A stretch of 64,000 nucleotides of DNA from Ornithinimicrobium cryptoxanthini (GCF_023923205.1 NZ_CP099490.1:3658001-3722000); one strand, 5' to 3'; counted from the first letter of the stretch, positions 7,538 to 16,573 are shown. Made by a program: numbers and translations. Notes: a model not told the origin generated them from the sequence alone.

Positions 7538-8754
7538 CTGGGCGACTGGGGCGCTATCGCCTCGAGGACGTCATCGGCGTCGGCTCGTTCGCCACGGTGC
7601 ATCGCGCCACGGACGGCTGGCTCGAGGACACCGTCGCGCTGAAGGTCCTCGCCGAGAACCACAGTCTCAACCCGGAGGTGCGCGAGCGCTTCATCGCCGA
7701 GGGCCGCAGCCTGCGACGGGTCAAGAGTCCGCACGTCCTGACCGTGCACGACATCGGTGAGAGCGAGCGACAGCAGCCCTATCTCGTGCTGGAGCACGCC
7801 GACCGCGGCACCCTCGCGGATCGAGTCGCCACCCTGCGCCGCGAGGGGTGGACCGCCTCTGCCGCAGACGTGCTGGTCACGGCCCGCGGACTGGCAGCTG
7901 CTATCGAGGCCGTGCACGACGCGCAGCTGGTGCACCGGGACCTGAGTCCCGGCAACGTCCTGCTCACGACCGCGCCGGGGCGATGGCTCGTGCGGGACTC
8001 CGCGCTGGCCGACGACACAGCAGCTGGTGCGGCGGCTGGTGCGTCAGTGGTGCGCGCCGACGAGCGCCTCGTGGTCGCCGACCTCGGCATGTGCAAGGAC
8101 CTGGCCCTGAACTCCGGGCTGACCGTGGCCGCGGGGACCTCCGGCTTCCGGCCACCGGAGCAGACCGGCGGGCCTGGCATCGTCGACACCCGAGCCGACA
8201 TCTGGGCGTTGTCGGCGTTGTTGGCGTGGCTCTGCGAGGGCGCCGACCTGCCCCACGAGCTGGCCGCGGCCCTGCGCCGCGGCCAGGCCACCGACCCCGA
8301 CGCGCGCCATCCTGACGTGGCGTCCTGGCTGGCGGACATCGAAGGCGCCCTCGCACCGCGCCCACCACAGTCCAGCGTCACGGCCGCGACCCCGCCACCC
8401 CGCAGACCCCGCGGCGTGCTCGTCATGGCGCTGGTGGCGACTTTGGCGCTCGGCCTGTTGGGCGGCATACTTGCTGGTCGTTGGTGGTCGGGCACGCCAG
8501 CAGAGACTGACCTGGCCACGGTGGCCATCGAGGGGCCGACGCAGGTGCGCGTGGGAGAGCACACGACCTTCGACGCCGTGGTCACGGGGCTGGACAGCTG
8601 GGTGTGGGTCCTGCCGAGCGGCCGCTATGTCGTGGACCAGGCCAGCGTCTCGGTGAGCGCGGTGTCCACGGGCACCAACGAGGTGGTGCTGCGCGGCAAG
8701 GACGCCGCGGGCACGGAGCTCGAGACGGCCCACGAGATCACGGTCACCGACTAG
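7534..8754 (+). CDS. Membrane-anchored Ser/Thr protein kinase with extracellular Ig-like domain
   Basis: 406 aa. Kinase domain about residues 7-275: glycine loop IGVGSFATVH, VALKVL lysine, HRDLSPGNVLL catalytic loop, DLG in place of DFG, and FRPPEQ activation-segment end. An insert of about 30 residues rich in Ala and Asp lies between the catalytic loop and DLG. One transmembrane helix (VLVMALVATLALGLLGGILAG, about 290-312) leads to a ~90-residue exported domain (VAIEGPTQVRVGEHTTFDAV...) that reads like an Ig/PKD beta-sandwich, a plausible sensor. Translationally coupled to the upstream sigma factor; a VWA lipoprotein follows 116 bp later. Confidence 0.9.
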   Translation: MTGRLGRYRLEDVIGVGSFATVHRATDGWLEDTVALKVLAENHSLNPEVRERFIAEGRSLRRVKSPHVLTVHDIGESERQQPYLVLEHADRGTLADRVATLRREGWTASAADVLVTARGLAAAIEAVHDAQLVHRDLSPGNVLLTTAPGRWLVRDSALADDTAAGAAAGASVVRADERLVVADLGMCKDLALNSGLTVAAGTSGFRPPEQTGGPGIVDTRADIWALSALLAWLCEGADLPHELAAALRRGQATDPDARHPDVASWLADIEGALAPRPPQSSVTAATPPPRRPRGVLVMALVATLALGLLGGILAGRWWSGTPAETDLATVAIEGPTQVRVGEHTTFDAVVTGLDSWVWVLPSGRYVVDQASVSVSAVSTGTNEVVLRGKDAAGTELETAHEITVTD

Positions 8755-8870
8755 AGGACGACCTGCACCACCGGTCACGAACAGAAGTCTGGGATCGCGT
8801 GCAACCAATCGGGCCCGGCGTCCGACTCACAGGGGAAGCACACCGAGGCGATCACACTGAGGAGAGACAC

Positions 8871-10301
8871 ATGCGACGCACACTGACCCGGGGGATGGTC
8901 CCGATCGCGCTGGCGGGGGCTCTGGTCCTGACCGGCTGCGGGCAGGACCGCGCGACGTTCGAGTCGGCAGACCCGGTCCCGTCCACGGAGCAACCGGACG
9001 CATCTTCCGACACGGCAGCCCTCACCACGGACGCCGCAGACCACACCGGCGCACCCACCGAGCTCGGCGAGCTGGTCCCGATCGAGTGGCCGGACGCCCC
9101 CCGCGAGCTGACCGCCGTCGAGCGGGAGTTCTTCTTCGAGCCCGGCCCGTTCGCCGGCGACGCCTACGACGAGGCCAAAGTCATCGACGCCGTCGTGGCG
9201 ATGCGGCCGCAGAGCGCGGCGCAGTGGCAGGAGGCCATCCAGTCCCAGCTCCAGGGCGACTACTTCGACGACGTGACCACTGCCATCACCTTTGACGCGA
9301 GTCTGGGTGAGTCGGTGGCCGAGCCCACCGAGGGCGAGCGCGCCCCGGACGAGGCGACGGTCGGCACCAACCACTTCGCGCTGGTCCTGGACGCGAGCGG
9401 GTCGATGGGCGACGCGTCCGACTCGGGCACCCGGATGGCGGAGGCCAAGGAGGCGCTGGGCGCCTTCGTCGGCACGCTGCCGGCAAACTCCACGGTGTCG
9501 CTGCGCGTCTACGGCCACGAGGGCGACAACACCGATGCCGGCAAGGCGGAGTCGTGCGGATCGACCGCGGAGGTCTTCTCGGGACCGGTCGACGAAGACG
9601 GCTTCAGCGCCGCCCTCGACGACGTCGAGCCGACCGGCTGGACCCCGCTCGCGGACGCGATCACCGCAGCCGCCGACGACCTCCCGCCGGACGCCACCGA
9701 CGGCATCGTGTATGTCGTCACCGACGGCATCGAGACCTGTGGCGGCGACCCGGTGGCCGCGGCCGAGGGCCTGGCCGAGTCCGGCATCCAGCCGATCGTC
9801 AACGTCATCGGCTTCCAGGCCGGCGACGCCGACCAGGAGGCGCTGAGGGCGATCGCCGACGCCGGCGGTGGGGACTACACCCGCGCCGACAGCCAGGAGG
9901 ACCTGGAGGACTACTGGGACGGCGAGCACACCCGGATGATGCAGGCGTGGGAGGAGTGGAAGGCCACCGAGCTCTCGCGGATCGAATCGGAGGGTGCCGA
10001 GCAGATGGCAGACGCCGAGGAGGTCGGCCAGCGGCTGATGACCGCGGCCGAGACCGAGGGGCAGCACGCCATGGCCGTCGCCGAGGCGCTCGACACCGCA
10101 GGGCACCTGGACTACGCACTCAAGAACGAGGTCTGGAGCTATTTCTACGAGCGCAAGGGTGACATGTGGAGCTATGCCTACGAGCTCAAGACCGACAACT
10201 GGTCGCAGGCCTACGCCCTCAAGAACGACGCCTGGAGGCAGGCCTACGACAAGGGCAACAGCAAGTGGTCGGAGTTCTACGACAAGAAGATCAGCAACTA
10301 G
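8871..10301 (+). CDS. VWA-domain lipoprotein with C-terminal 11-residue tandem repeats
   Basis: 476 aa from ATG 8871, chosen because a basic start, hydrophobic stretch and lipobox (LVLTGCG) follow at once; GAGGAGA lies upstream. The lipidated Cys is at about residue 23. A Thr/Asp-rich linker leads to a von Willebrand A domain with the MIDAS motif DASGSMGD and a later YVVTDGIETCGG. A helical region follows (MADAEEVGQRLMTAAETEGQHAMAVA), then five 11-residue units at 10119-10283. The protein should face outward on the membrane, where it could interact with the kinase's exported domain. The binding partner is unknown. Confidence 0.87.
   Translation: MRRTLTRGMVPIALAGALVLTGCGQDRATFESADPVPSTEQPDASSDTAALTTDAADHTGAPTELGELVPIEWPDAPRELTAVEREFFFEPGPFAGDAYDEAKVIDAVVAMRPQSAAQWQEAIQSQLQGDYFDDVTTAITFDASLGESVAEPTEGERAPDEATVGTNHFALVLDASGSMGDASDSGTRMAEAKEALGAFVGTLPANSTVSLRVYGHEGDNTDAGKAESCGSTAEVFSGPVDEDGFSAALDDVEPTGWTPLADAITAAADDLPPDATDGIVYVVTDGIETCGGDPVAAAEGLAESGIQPIVNVIGFQAGDADQEALRAIADAGGGDYTRADSQEDLEDYWDGEHTRMMQAWEEWKATELSRIESEGAEQMADAEEVGQRLMTAAETEGQHAMAVAEALDTAGHLDYALKNEVWSYFYERKGDMWSYAYELKTDNWSQAYALKNDAWRQAYDKGNSKWSEFYDKKISN
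10119..10283 (+). repeat. Five coding 11-residue repeats (consensus xKxxxWSxxYx)
   Basis: Translated units are LKNEVWSYFYE, RKGDMWSYAYE, LKTDNWSQAYA, LKNDAWRQAYD and KGNSKWSEFYD, each exactly 33 bp. Lys2, Trp6 and Tyr10 are invariant except for Gly in place of Lys2 in the last unit. The 11-residue period fits an amphipathic helix with an aromatic stripe. Confidence 0.9.
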
Positions 10302-10361
10302 CGGCGACGAGGCCGGCCCAGGTCCCTGACCCGGTCGTCGTCTAGAGGCAGGATTAGGCCC

Positions 10362-10802
10362 ATGAACACCAGGGCCAACCGGGTGCTCGGGATCGCCGTG
10401 GGTCTGCTGGTCCTGCTCGCGGTGGTCGCCGGAGTCATCTCGACCCAGCAGGAACCGCGCACGTTTGCGCCTGACACGCCCGAGTCCACCGTCCAGACCT
10501 ATCTGCAGGCGGTGCTGGACCAGGACGCGCAGACCGCGGTGGCCCAGCTCGGGCCGGATGTCGGGTGCACCGTCGACGACTTCGTCCACGGCCACCCTGC
10601 AGAGCCGGACCGGGTGGTGGTCACCGAGAGCTCGGTGCGCGAGAACTCCGCCCAGATCCACGTCGACCTCGTCTTTGGGGGCGGCCTCTTCGGCGGCGAC
10701 GGCTGGTCCGACCCGATCACCTTCCCCCTGGAGCGGTCCGGTGATGCCTGGGTCATCAGCACCATGGTGTGGCCCTACTACGGCTGTGAGGGGACGCCGT
10801 GA
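10362..10802 (+). CDS. Small membrane-anchored protein, NTF2-like ectodomain
   Basis: 146 aa. One N-terminal membrane helix (VLGIAVGLLVLLAVVAGVI) is followed by ~110 residues beginning STVQTYLQAVLDQDAQTAVAQL, which resembles the first helices of NTF2-like/DUF4878-type folds, then a beta-rich half ending near WVISTMVWPYYGC. Two or three cysteines are outside the membrane. I do not recognise a specific function. The stop codon overlaps the start region of the following membrane protein gene (GTGATG at 10799), so they are co-translated and likely part of the kinase/VWA group. Confidence 0.7.
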   Translation: MNTRANRVLGIAVGLLVLLAVVAGVISTQQEPRTFAPDTPESTVQTYLQAVLDQDAQTAVAQLGPDVGCTVDDFVHGHPAEPDRVVVTESSVRENSAQIHVDLVFGGGLFGGDGWSDPITFPLERSGDAWVISTMVWPYYGCEGTP

Positions 10803-12679
10803 TGCTCAGTCTGCTCGCGGTCCTGCTCGTCCTGGCGATCCCCGTCGGAGCCGTGGTGGCGATCGTCGCGGCGGTGCGCCGACACCAGGAGGACGACCCG
10901 GGCCAGCCTGAGGACAGGGGCCAGACCGTGCGGCGGCTCTTCCAGTATGCCGTCCTGCTGGGTCTGCTCATCGTCGCCGCCATGGGTCTCACCGGTCTGC
11001 TGACCCCCCTGTTCGAGACCGGGGAGACGCTGACCCGCAGCGACGCCACCCTCGCCCGTGACCTGACGTTCACCTTCATCGGGCTGCCCCTCTTCCTGGC
11101 CCTGGGCCGGTGGACGCTCACCCGGCTGAGCGCAGACCCGCGCGAGGTCCGCTCTCTGGGCTGGACGGCATACCTGACTCTCGCCACGATCATCTCGCTC
11201 CTCACGGCTATGACCGGTCTCTATGGGGCTCTGACCTCATTGACCGGGAGCGGTCCGCTGAGCGGCGGCTCGGTCGCGACCGCGCTGGTGTGGACCCTGG
11301 TGTGGGCCCTCCACCAGAGTCTGGCCACCCGCACGACACCGGACCGGCGGCTCCGCCTGGTCGACCTGCTCGGATCCTTGATCGGGCTGGGCACCGCAGC
11401 GGTCGCGCTGGTCCGGCTCACGGCCGAGGCACTCCGACAGCTCTTCGACCTGGGTGGGGAGACGATCGTCGTCGGCACCAGCACCGACGGGCTGCTCGAG
11501 GCCGGGGTGCTGCTCCTGATCGGTGCCGTCGTGTGGTCCTACTACTGGCTGAGCAACCTGGCGCCGAGCAGCCGCGACACCAGTTGGCTGGGCTATGTGC
11601 TGCTGGCCGGTGTGGGCGCCGGACTGGTGGCGGCGCTGGCCGCGCTGACCTATCTGGGCTTCGACGTGCTCGTGTGGCTGATCGGCGACACCCGCGGTGC
11701 CACTGCCGAGCAGCACTTCTCGGGGCTGCCGGGCCTGGTCGGCACCGCTGTCGTCGGCATCCTGGTCTGGTGGCACCACCAGGCCGTGCTGGGTGCCGGT
11801 CGTCGGCACGAGCGCACCGAGGTCCGTCGTGTCTACGAATACCTGATGGCCGGCATCGGTCTGGTCGCTGCCGCCTCCGGACTGACGATGGTGATCGTGG
11901 CGATCGTCGAGGCGCTGGCCGGCGACCGCGACATCCTCGTTGGTGTCAGCACCGTCAACAGCCTGCTCGCGGCCATCACCCTGCTCGGCGTCGGCGTCCC
12001 GGTGTGGTGGTGGCACTGGAGGCTCGCCCAGCGGGCTGCCGTCGCCGACCCCGTCGAGGAGTTGACGTCCCCGACCCGGCGCATCTATCTGGTCCTGCTC
12101 TTCGGCGTCATCGGCGTGGTGGCCGTCATCGCGCTGCTCACCGGCGTCTATCTGCTGCTGGAGGACGTGCTCGCCAACGGCTTCTCCGCCGAGACGCTGC
12201 GGGGCACGCGCTTCGCGCTCGGCATCCTGGTGAGTGCCGGCATCGTGTCGGCCTATCACTGGACCGTCTTCCGCGGCGACCGGGCCTCCGCGGAGGCTCT
12301 CGCGGCATCCCTGGGCACCGGCTCGGCCGCTCAGCCAGCGACCCCCGCGCAGCCAGGCGCCCCCGTGTCGCGAGGGCCACGGGTTGAGGTCCCTGGGCAC
12401 GTGCTCCTCGTCGGCCCTGCCGATCCGGCCATCGCTCGAGAGGTGGCAGATCGCGTCGGCGGGTCGGTCGAGCTGCGACGACGTCTCGGTGACGACGTCA
12501 CCCCCTGGTCGATCGAGGAAGTTGTCGCAGCCATCGCGGCCGCGCGGGCCAGCTCCGACCCGGACCAGTCCTCGGAGCTCCTCGTGCTCTCCGGCCCGGA
12601 CGGTCTTCAGGTCATCCCGCTCGCACCGCTCGAGCCACCAACGGGCGCCCCGGCACAGGTCTCGGCACCGGCTCGGTGA
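10802..12679 (+). CDS. Large polytopic membrane protein, DUF5671-like repeats
   Basis: 625 aa from ATG 10802; a GTG one codon upstream is also possible. Hydrophobic segments recur across about residues 1-500, in modules of three to four helices that each begin with a basic R-R-x-x-x-Y turn (for example VRRLFQYAVLLGLL, VRRVYEYLMAGIGL, TRRIYLVLLFGVIG). This matches the DUF5671 repeat pattern, present here about four to five times. A soluble C-terminal domain (GHVLLVGPADPAIAREVADRVG..., about 535-625) follows a Pro/Ala linker. Function unknown. It is the last gene of the co-oriented cassette and ends 18 bp before a convergent gene. Confidence 0.75.
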   Translation: MLSLLAVLLVLAIPVGAVVAIVAAVRRHQEDDPGQPEDRGQTVRRLFQYAVLLGLLIVAAMGLTGLLTPLFETGETLTRSDATLARDLTFTFIGLPLFLALGRWTLTRLSADPREVRSLGWTAYLTLATIISLLTAMTGLYGALTSLTGSGPLSGGSVATALVWTLVWALHQSLATRTTPDRRLRLVDLLGSLIGLGTAAVALVRLTAEALRQLFDLGGETIVVGTSTDGLLEAGVLLLIGAVVWSYYWLSNLAPSSRDTSWLGYVLLAGVGAGLVAALAALTYLGFDVLVWLIGDTRGATAEQHFSGLPGLVGTAVVGILVWWHHQAVLGAGRRHERTEVRRVYEYLMAGIGLVAAASGLTMVIVAIVEALAGDRDILVGVSTVNSLLAAITLLGVGVPVWWWHWRLAQRAAVADPVEELTSPTRRIYLVLLFGVIGVVAVIALLTGVYLLLEDVLANGFSAETLRGTRFALGILVSAGIVSAYHWTVFRGDRASAEALAASLGTGSAAQPATPAQPGAPVSRGPRVEVPGHVLLVGPADPAIAREVADRVGGSVELRRRLGDDVTPWSIEEVVAAIAAARASSDPDQSSELLVLSGPDGLQVIPLAPLEPPTGAPAQVSAPAR

Positions 12680-12697
12680 GCCAGCCCCACGGCATAC

Positions 12698-13729
12698 TCA
12701 CTGCGCCAGCAGCTCCCGCACGCGAGGGGCGACCTCCTCGGCATACAGCCTGATCGAGCTCATCCGCTGCTCGTGCGGCAACCGGCCGTTGGAGTATTTG
12801 AACTGGAAGCGCGACGCGCCGAGGGTCTGCACCGTCGCCGCGACCTTGCGCGCCACGGTCTCGGGCGAGCCACAGTAGACCGCGCCCTCCGGCCCGAACT
12901 GCTGGCGGGCAGCGGCCTCCGTCATGGGGGGCCAGCCACGCTCGGACCCGAGCTTGCGCATCTGCTCAAGGAAGTGGGGGAGGTATTCCTGCGCGGCCTG
13001 CTCGTCGGTGGCCGCGACGTGCCCCGGCGAGTGGACGCCGACCGGCAGACCCTCATGGCCGAACTCGGCACAGGCCCGGCGATAGAGGTCGGCCAACGGC
13101 TCGAAGGCGGCGCTGGTGCCCCCGATGATGGCGATGACGACCGGCAGACCATATTTCGCGGCGCGCACCACGGACGCGGGAGTCCCGCCGACACCGACCC
13201 AGGTGCGCAGGTGCCCGGACTCGGTCGGTGGCATGACCGGACCCGCCTGGACTGGCTTGCGCACGGTGCCGGTCCAGCTGAACGGCGCCTCCTTGAGGAC
13301 CTCTGCCAGCAGGTCGAGCTTCTCGCTGAAGAGCACCTCGTAGTCCTCGAGGTCGAGCCCGAAGAGCGGGAAGGACTCGATGAACGAGCCGCGACCCACG
13401 GTGATCTCGGCGCGACCGTTGCTCAGGGCGTCGACGGTCGAGAAGCGCTCGAAGACGCGGATGGGGTCGTCCGAGCTGAGCACCGTGACCGACGTCCCCA
13501 GCAGGATCCGCTCCGTCGTGGTCGCCAGCCCGGCCAGCACGGTGTCGGGCGCGGAGATCGCATAGTCGGGGCGGTGGTGCTCACCGACGCCGAAGAAGTC
13601 CACCCCGAGCCGGTCGGCGAGCTGCCCCTCCGCCAGCACCTCGCGGATCACGGTCGCGGCCGCCAGCGGCTGTCCCTTGAGGTCGAGCGCGATGTCGCCG
13701 AACGTGTCGAGGCCAAGTTCGATGGTCAT
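12698..13729 (-). CDS. LLM-class flavin-dependent oxidoreductase (luciferase-like)
   Basis: 343 aa from the ATG at 13727-13729 (MTIELGLDTFGD); the longer in-frame extension overlaps the divergent GNAT gene and is rejected. TIM-barrel landmarks of the bacterial luciferase family include GVGEHH (about 55-60), LGTSVTVLSSDDPIRVFERFSTVDALSNGRAE and the GRGSFIESFPLFG block. The close family members use FMN or F420, and the cofactor here is not certain. Substrate unknown. It is divergent from the acetyltransferase gene, with only about 37 bp between. Confidence 0.88.
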   Translation of the reverse strand: MTIELGLDTFGDIALDLKGQPLAAATVIREVLAEGQLADRLGVDFFGVGEHHRPDYAISAPDTVLAGLATTTERILLGTSVTVLSSDDPIRVFERFSTVDALSNGRAEITVGRGSFIESFPLFGLDLEDYEVLFSEKLDLLAEVLKEAPFSWTGTVRKPVQAGPVMPPTESGHLRTWVGVGGTPASVVRAAKYGLPVVIAIIGGTSAAFEPLADLYRRACAEFGHEGLPVGVHSPGHVAATDEQAAQEYLPHFLEQMRKLGSERGWPPMTEAAARQQFGPEGAVYCGSPETVARKVAATVQTLGASRFQFKYSNGRLPHEQRMSSIRLYAEEVAPRVRELLAQ

Positions 13730-13766
13730 CTCGCCATCGTAGGAGGTCGGTGTCGGTGCTGCGTGG

Positions 13767-14357
13767 TTGGCTGAGGAGGTGAACGAGTGGGAGACGCATC
13801 CAGTGACACCCGACCGGTTCGACGACCTTGCGACGGTGCTCAACCCGACCCGGCGCGAGACGCACTGCTGGTGCCTGTCGCACAGGTTGCCGGCGCGGGA
13901 GATCGAGGAGCTGGGAGGTGGCTCCCGGGCGGAGGCGATGCGAGCGCTGACGCGGCGTGAGCACCCACCGGGGGTCGTGACCTATCGCGACGGCGAACCG
14001 GTCGGGTGGTGCAGCATCAGCCCCCGAGCCGAGATCCCTCGTCTGGTCTCCTCGAAACTGATCCGGCCGGTGGACGAGGTCCCGGTGTGGAGCATTATCT
14101 GCGTCGTGGTGCGCAGCGGCCACCGCCGGCAGGGCGTCACCGAGCAGATGCTCGAGGGTGCGGTGGCGTATGCCGCGGGGCTGGGTGCGCCGGCCATCGA
14201 GGCCTATCCGGTGGACCCAGAAGGACGGATGGATCTCACCATGGCTTTCGTCGGGACCAAGACGATGTTCGCCCGGGTCGGTTTCCGCCAGGTCGGCACG
14301 ACCGATGCGGTCGCCAGCCGGATGCCGCGGATCGTGATGCGGCGCGACCTCACCTGA
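13767..14357 (+). CDS. GNAT-family N-acetyltransferase
   Basis: 196 aa if begun at TTG 13767; GTG 13779 or GTG 13803 are alternatives, and no clean ribosome site settles it. The GNAT fold shows PVGWCSISPRAEIPRLV in the central strands, then VWSIICVVVRSGHRRQGVTEQML, where RSGHRRQGV is the acetyl-CoA pyrophosphate loop (Q/RxxGxG/A type). A family-specific N-terminus HCWCLSHRLPAREIEEL with paired cysteines matches a common actinobacterial GNAT subfamily. Acceptor unknown. Confidence 0.85.
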   Translation: MAEEVNEWETHPVTPDRFDDLATVLNPTRRETHCWCLSHRLPAREIEELGGGSRAEAMRALTRREHPPGVVTYRDGEPVGWCSISPRAEIPRLVSSKLIRPVDEVPVWSIICVVVRSGHRRQGVTEQMLEGAVAYAAGLGAPAIEAYPVDPEGRMDLTMAFVGTKTMFARVGFRQVGTTDAVASRMPRIVMRRDLT

Positions 14358-14358
14358 G

Positions 14359-14392
14359 CGCCGACCTCACCGCAACGCCGACCTCACCGCAA
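14359..14392. repeat. 17-bp tandem duplication across the copB stop
   Basis: CGCCGACCTCACCGCAA at 14359-14375 is repeated without gap at 14376-14392. The second unit contains the leftward P-type ATPase stop codon (14384-14386), and the unit repeats the end of the coding sequence. Confidence 0.85.
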
Positions 14393-16540
14393 CGCCGCGA
14401 TGCTCGCCTCGGGGCTGAGGTCCAGACGTCGCAACAGCTGGGCGTTGAGCGCGACGATCACCGTGGACAGCGACATCAGGATGGCGCCGACTGCCATCGG
14501 CATCACGAAGCCGACCGGGGCCAGGACACCTGCGGCCAGCGGCACCGCGACGAGGTTGTAGCCAGCGGCCCACCACAGGTTCTGCTGCATCTTGCGATAG
14601 GCGGCGCGAGACAGCTGGATGATCGAGAGCACCGAGCGCGGGTCGTCGCTGGCCAGGATGACCCCGGCCGAGGCGATCGCCACGTCGGTGCCGGCGCCGA
14701 TGGCGATGCCGACATCGGCACGCGCCAGGGCGGGAGCGTCGTTGACGCCGTCGCCGACCATCGCGACGGTGCGTCCACGCTCCTGGAGCTCGGCGACCTT
14801 GTCGGCCTTGTGCTCCGGGCGGACGCCCGCAAAGACCTCGTCGATCCCGAGGTCGGCTGCGACCGCACGGGCGACCGGCTCGGCATCGCCCGTGATCATG
14901 ACGACCTGGATGCCGAGGCTGTGCAGCGCGTCGACCGCCTCTCGGGACTCGGGTCGGATCTCGTCCGAGACCGACAGGGCACCGATCACGGCGCCGTCGC
15001 GCACGACGTGCAGCACGGTGGCGCCGTCCTCAGCCCACGAGCCGCCGGCCTCGAGCGGGTCGAGCCCCTCCTCCTCCAGCAGATAGGGCCCGCCGACACG
15101 CACGGTCGAGCCGTCGATCGTCGCGGTCACGCCGACGGCGGGCGAGGCGCTGAAGCCGGTGGCGGCAGGGATCTCCAGCTCCCGCTCGGTGGCCGCCCGC
15201 ACGATGGCACGCGCCAGCGGGTGCTCGCTGTCCAGCTCTGCGGCGGCAGCGAGTGCCAGCACCTGCGACTCGTTGAGACCGGCAGCGCCGACCACGTGGC
15301 CGACGGCGGGTTCGCCGCGGGTGAGGGTGCCGGTCTTGTCGAAGAGGACGGTGTCGACCGAGCGGGTCCGCTCCAGGGCCAGCCGGTCCTTGATGAGCAC
15401 GCCACCGCGGGCCGCGCGCTCGGTGGTGATGGACACGACCAGCGGGATCGCCAGGCCCAGTGCGTGGGGACAGGCGATGATCAGCACCGTGATCACCCGC
15501 TCGAGAGTGGTGGCCGGGTCGGCGACGACGAGCCAGACAATCGCGGCGATGATGGCGGCGCCCAGGGCATACCAGAACAGCCAGCCCGCAGCCTTGTCCG
15601 CCAGCCGCTGCGCCCGGCTCGAGCTGCCCTGTGCCTGCTCCACGAGCCGCTGAATCCCCGCGAGCGCGGTGTCGTCACCCACCGCACTGATCTCGACCCG
15701 CAGACCGGAGTCGGTGGCCACGGTGCCCGCGACCACTTGGTCACCCTCGCTGCGGCGCACCGCCTTTGACTCACCGGTGATCATCGACTCGTCCACCGCC
15801 GCCGCTCCCTGGACGACGGTGCCGTCGGCCGGGACGCGTGCACCCGGGCGCACGATGACCACGTCGCCCACACGCAGGTCTGTCGGTGCGACGGTCACGA
15901 TGGAGTCGCCCTCGACGCGCTCGGCCTCGTCCGGCAGCAGCGCGGCCAGCGAGTCCAGGGCCGATGAGGTCTGGGCGAGGGACCGCATCTCGATCCAGTG
16001 ACCGAGCAGCATGATGACGATCAGCAGGGCGAGCTCCCACCAGAACTCGAGCTCGTGGGAGATCAGGCCGAGACTGGCCGCCAGGGACGACGCGAAGGCG
16101 ACCGTGATGGCCATGCCGATCAGGAGCATCATGCCGGGCTTGCGAGACCGGATCTCGTCCACGGCGCCGGTGAGGAAGGGCTGCCCACCCAAGGCGAACA
16201 TGACCGTGCCGAGCACCGGCGCGACCCAGGTGATGCCGGGCACGTCCGGCAGCCCATAGCCGAGCAGGTCGGCGAACATCGGGCTGAGCAGCACCGTCGG
16301 CACGGCCAGGACCAGCATGATCCAGAAGAGGCGACGGAAGACGGCTACGTGACCCTCGTGGCCGCCATGACCCTCGTGGCCGTGGTGACCACCATGGCCG
16401 GCATCGCTCTCGTGGTCGGCGTGGTCGTGGTGACCCCCATCGCTGCCGTGGTCAGCGTGGTCGCCGTGATCACCGAGACCCACCTGTGCGCCGTGTCCGG
16501 CGTGGTGGCCGTGACCGGCGTGCTCGTGGTGTGGTGACAT
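14384..16540 (-). CDS. copB: CopB-type P1B copper/silver-exporting ATPase
   Basis: 718 aa. The first ~65 residues are extremely His-rich (runs such as HHEHAGHGHHAGHG), a metal-binding segment seen in P1B-3 pumps. Core features follow: VDESMITGES actuator (TGE), IIACPHALGLAIPLV with the CPH metal motif that defines the CopB subgroup, DKTGTLTRG phosphorylation site and VGDGVNDAPALA hinge. It should export Cu2+/Ag+ from the cytoplasm. A CsoR-like dyad (16555-16573) sits 15 bp upstream of the start codon, pointing to copper-induced derepression. No csoR gene lies in the window. A tandem duplication overlaps its stop. Confidence 0.93.
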   Translation of the reverse strand: MSPHHEHAGHGHHAGHGAQVGLGDHGDHADHGSDGGHHDHADHESDAGHGGHHGHEGHGGHEGHVAVFRRLFWIMLVLAVPTVLLSPMFADLLGYGLPDVPGITWVAPVLGTVMFALGGQPFLTGAVDEIRSRKPGMMLLIGMAITVAFASSLAASLGLISHELEFWWELALLIVIMLLGHWIEMRSLAQTSSALDSLAALLPDEAERVEGDSIVTVAPTDLRVGDVVIVRPGARVPADGTVVQGAAAVDESMITGESKAVRRSEGDQVVAGTVATDSGLRVEISAVGDDTALAGIQRLVEQAQGSSSRAQRLADKAAGWLFWYALGAAIIAAIVWLVVADPATTLERVITVLIIACPHALGLAIPLVVSITTERAARGGVLIKDRLALERTRSVDTVLFDKTGTLTRGEPAVGHVVGAAGLNESQVLALAAAAELDSEHPLARAIVRAATERELEIPAATGFSASPAVGVTATIDGSTVRVGGPYLLEEEGLDPLEAGGSWAEDGATVLHVVRDGAVIGALSVSDEIRPESREAVDALHSLGIQVVMITGDAEPVARAVAADLGIDEVFAGVRPEHKADKVAELQERGRTVAMVGDGVNDAPALARADVGIAIGAGTDVAIASAGVILASDDPRSVLSIIQLSRAAYRKMQQNLWWAAGYNLVAVPLAAGVLAPVGFVMPMAVGAILMSLSTVIVALNAQLLRRLDLSPEASIAALR

Positions 16541-16554
16541 CGACCTCTCCTCTA

Positions 16555-16573
16555 GATACCCCCCTAGGGTATC
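16555..16573. promoter_or_regulatory. CsoR-like copper-responsive operator
   Basis: GATACCCCCCTAGGGTATC is a dyad with arms GATACCC/GGGTATC around 5 bases. It fits the G-tract-containing TACCCC...GGGGTA operators of the CsoR/RcnR family and lies just upstream of the CopB ATPase start. Confidence 0.75.

Noticed and set aside
8775..10661. 628-codon minus-strand frame opposite the VWA lipoprotein
   Set aside because: Composition (Val/Gly/Arg/Asp repeats) is the mirror of the coding strand; the plus-strand gene has signal peptide, lipobox and VWA motifs.
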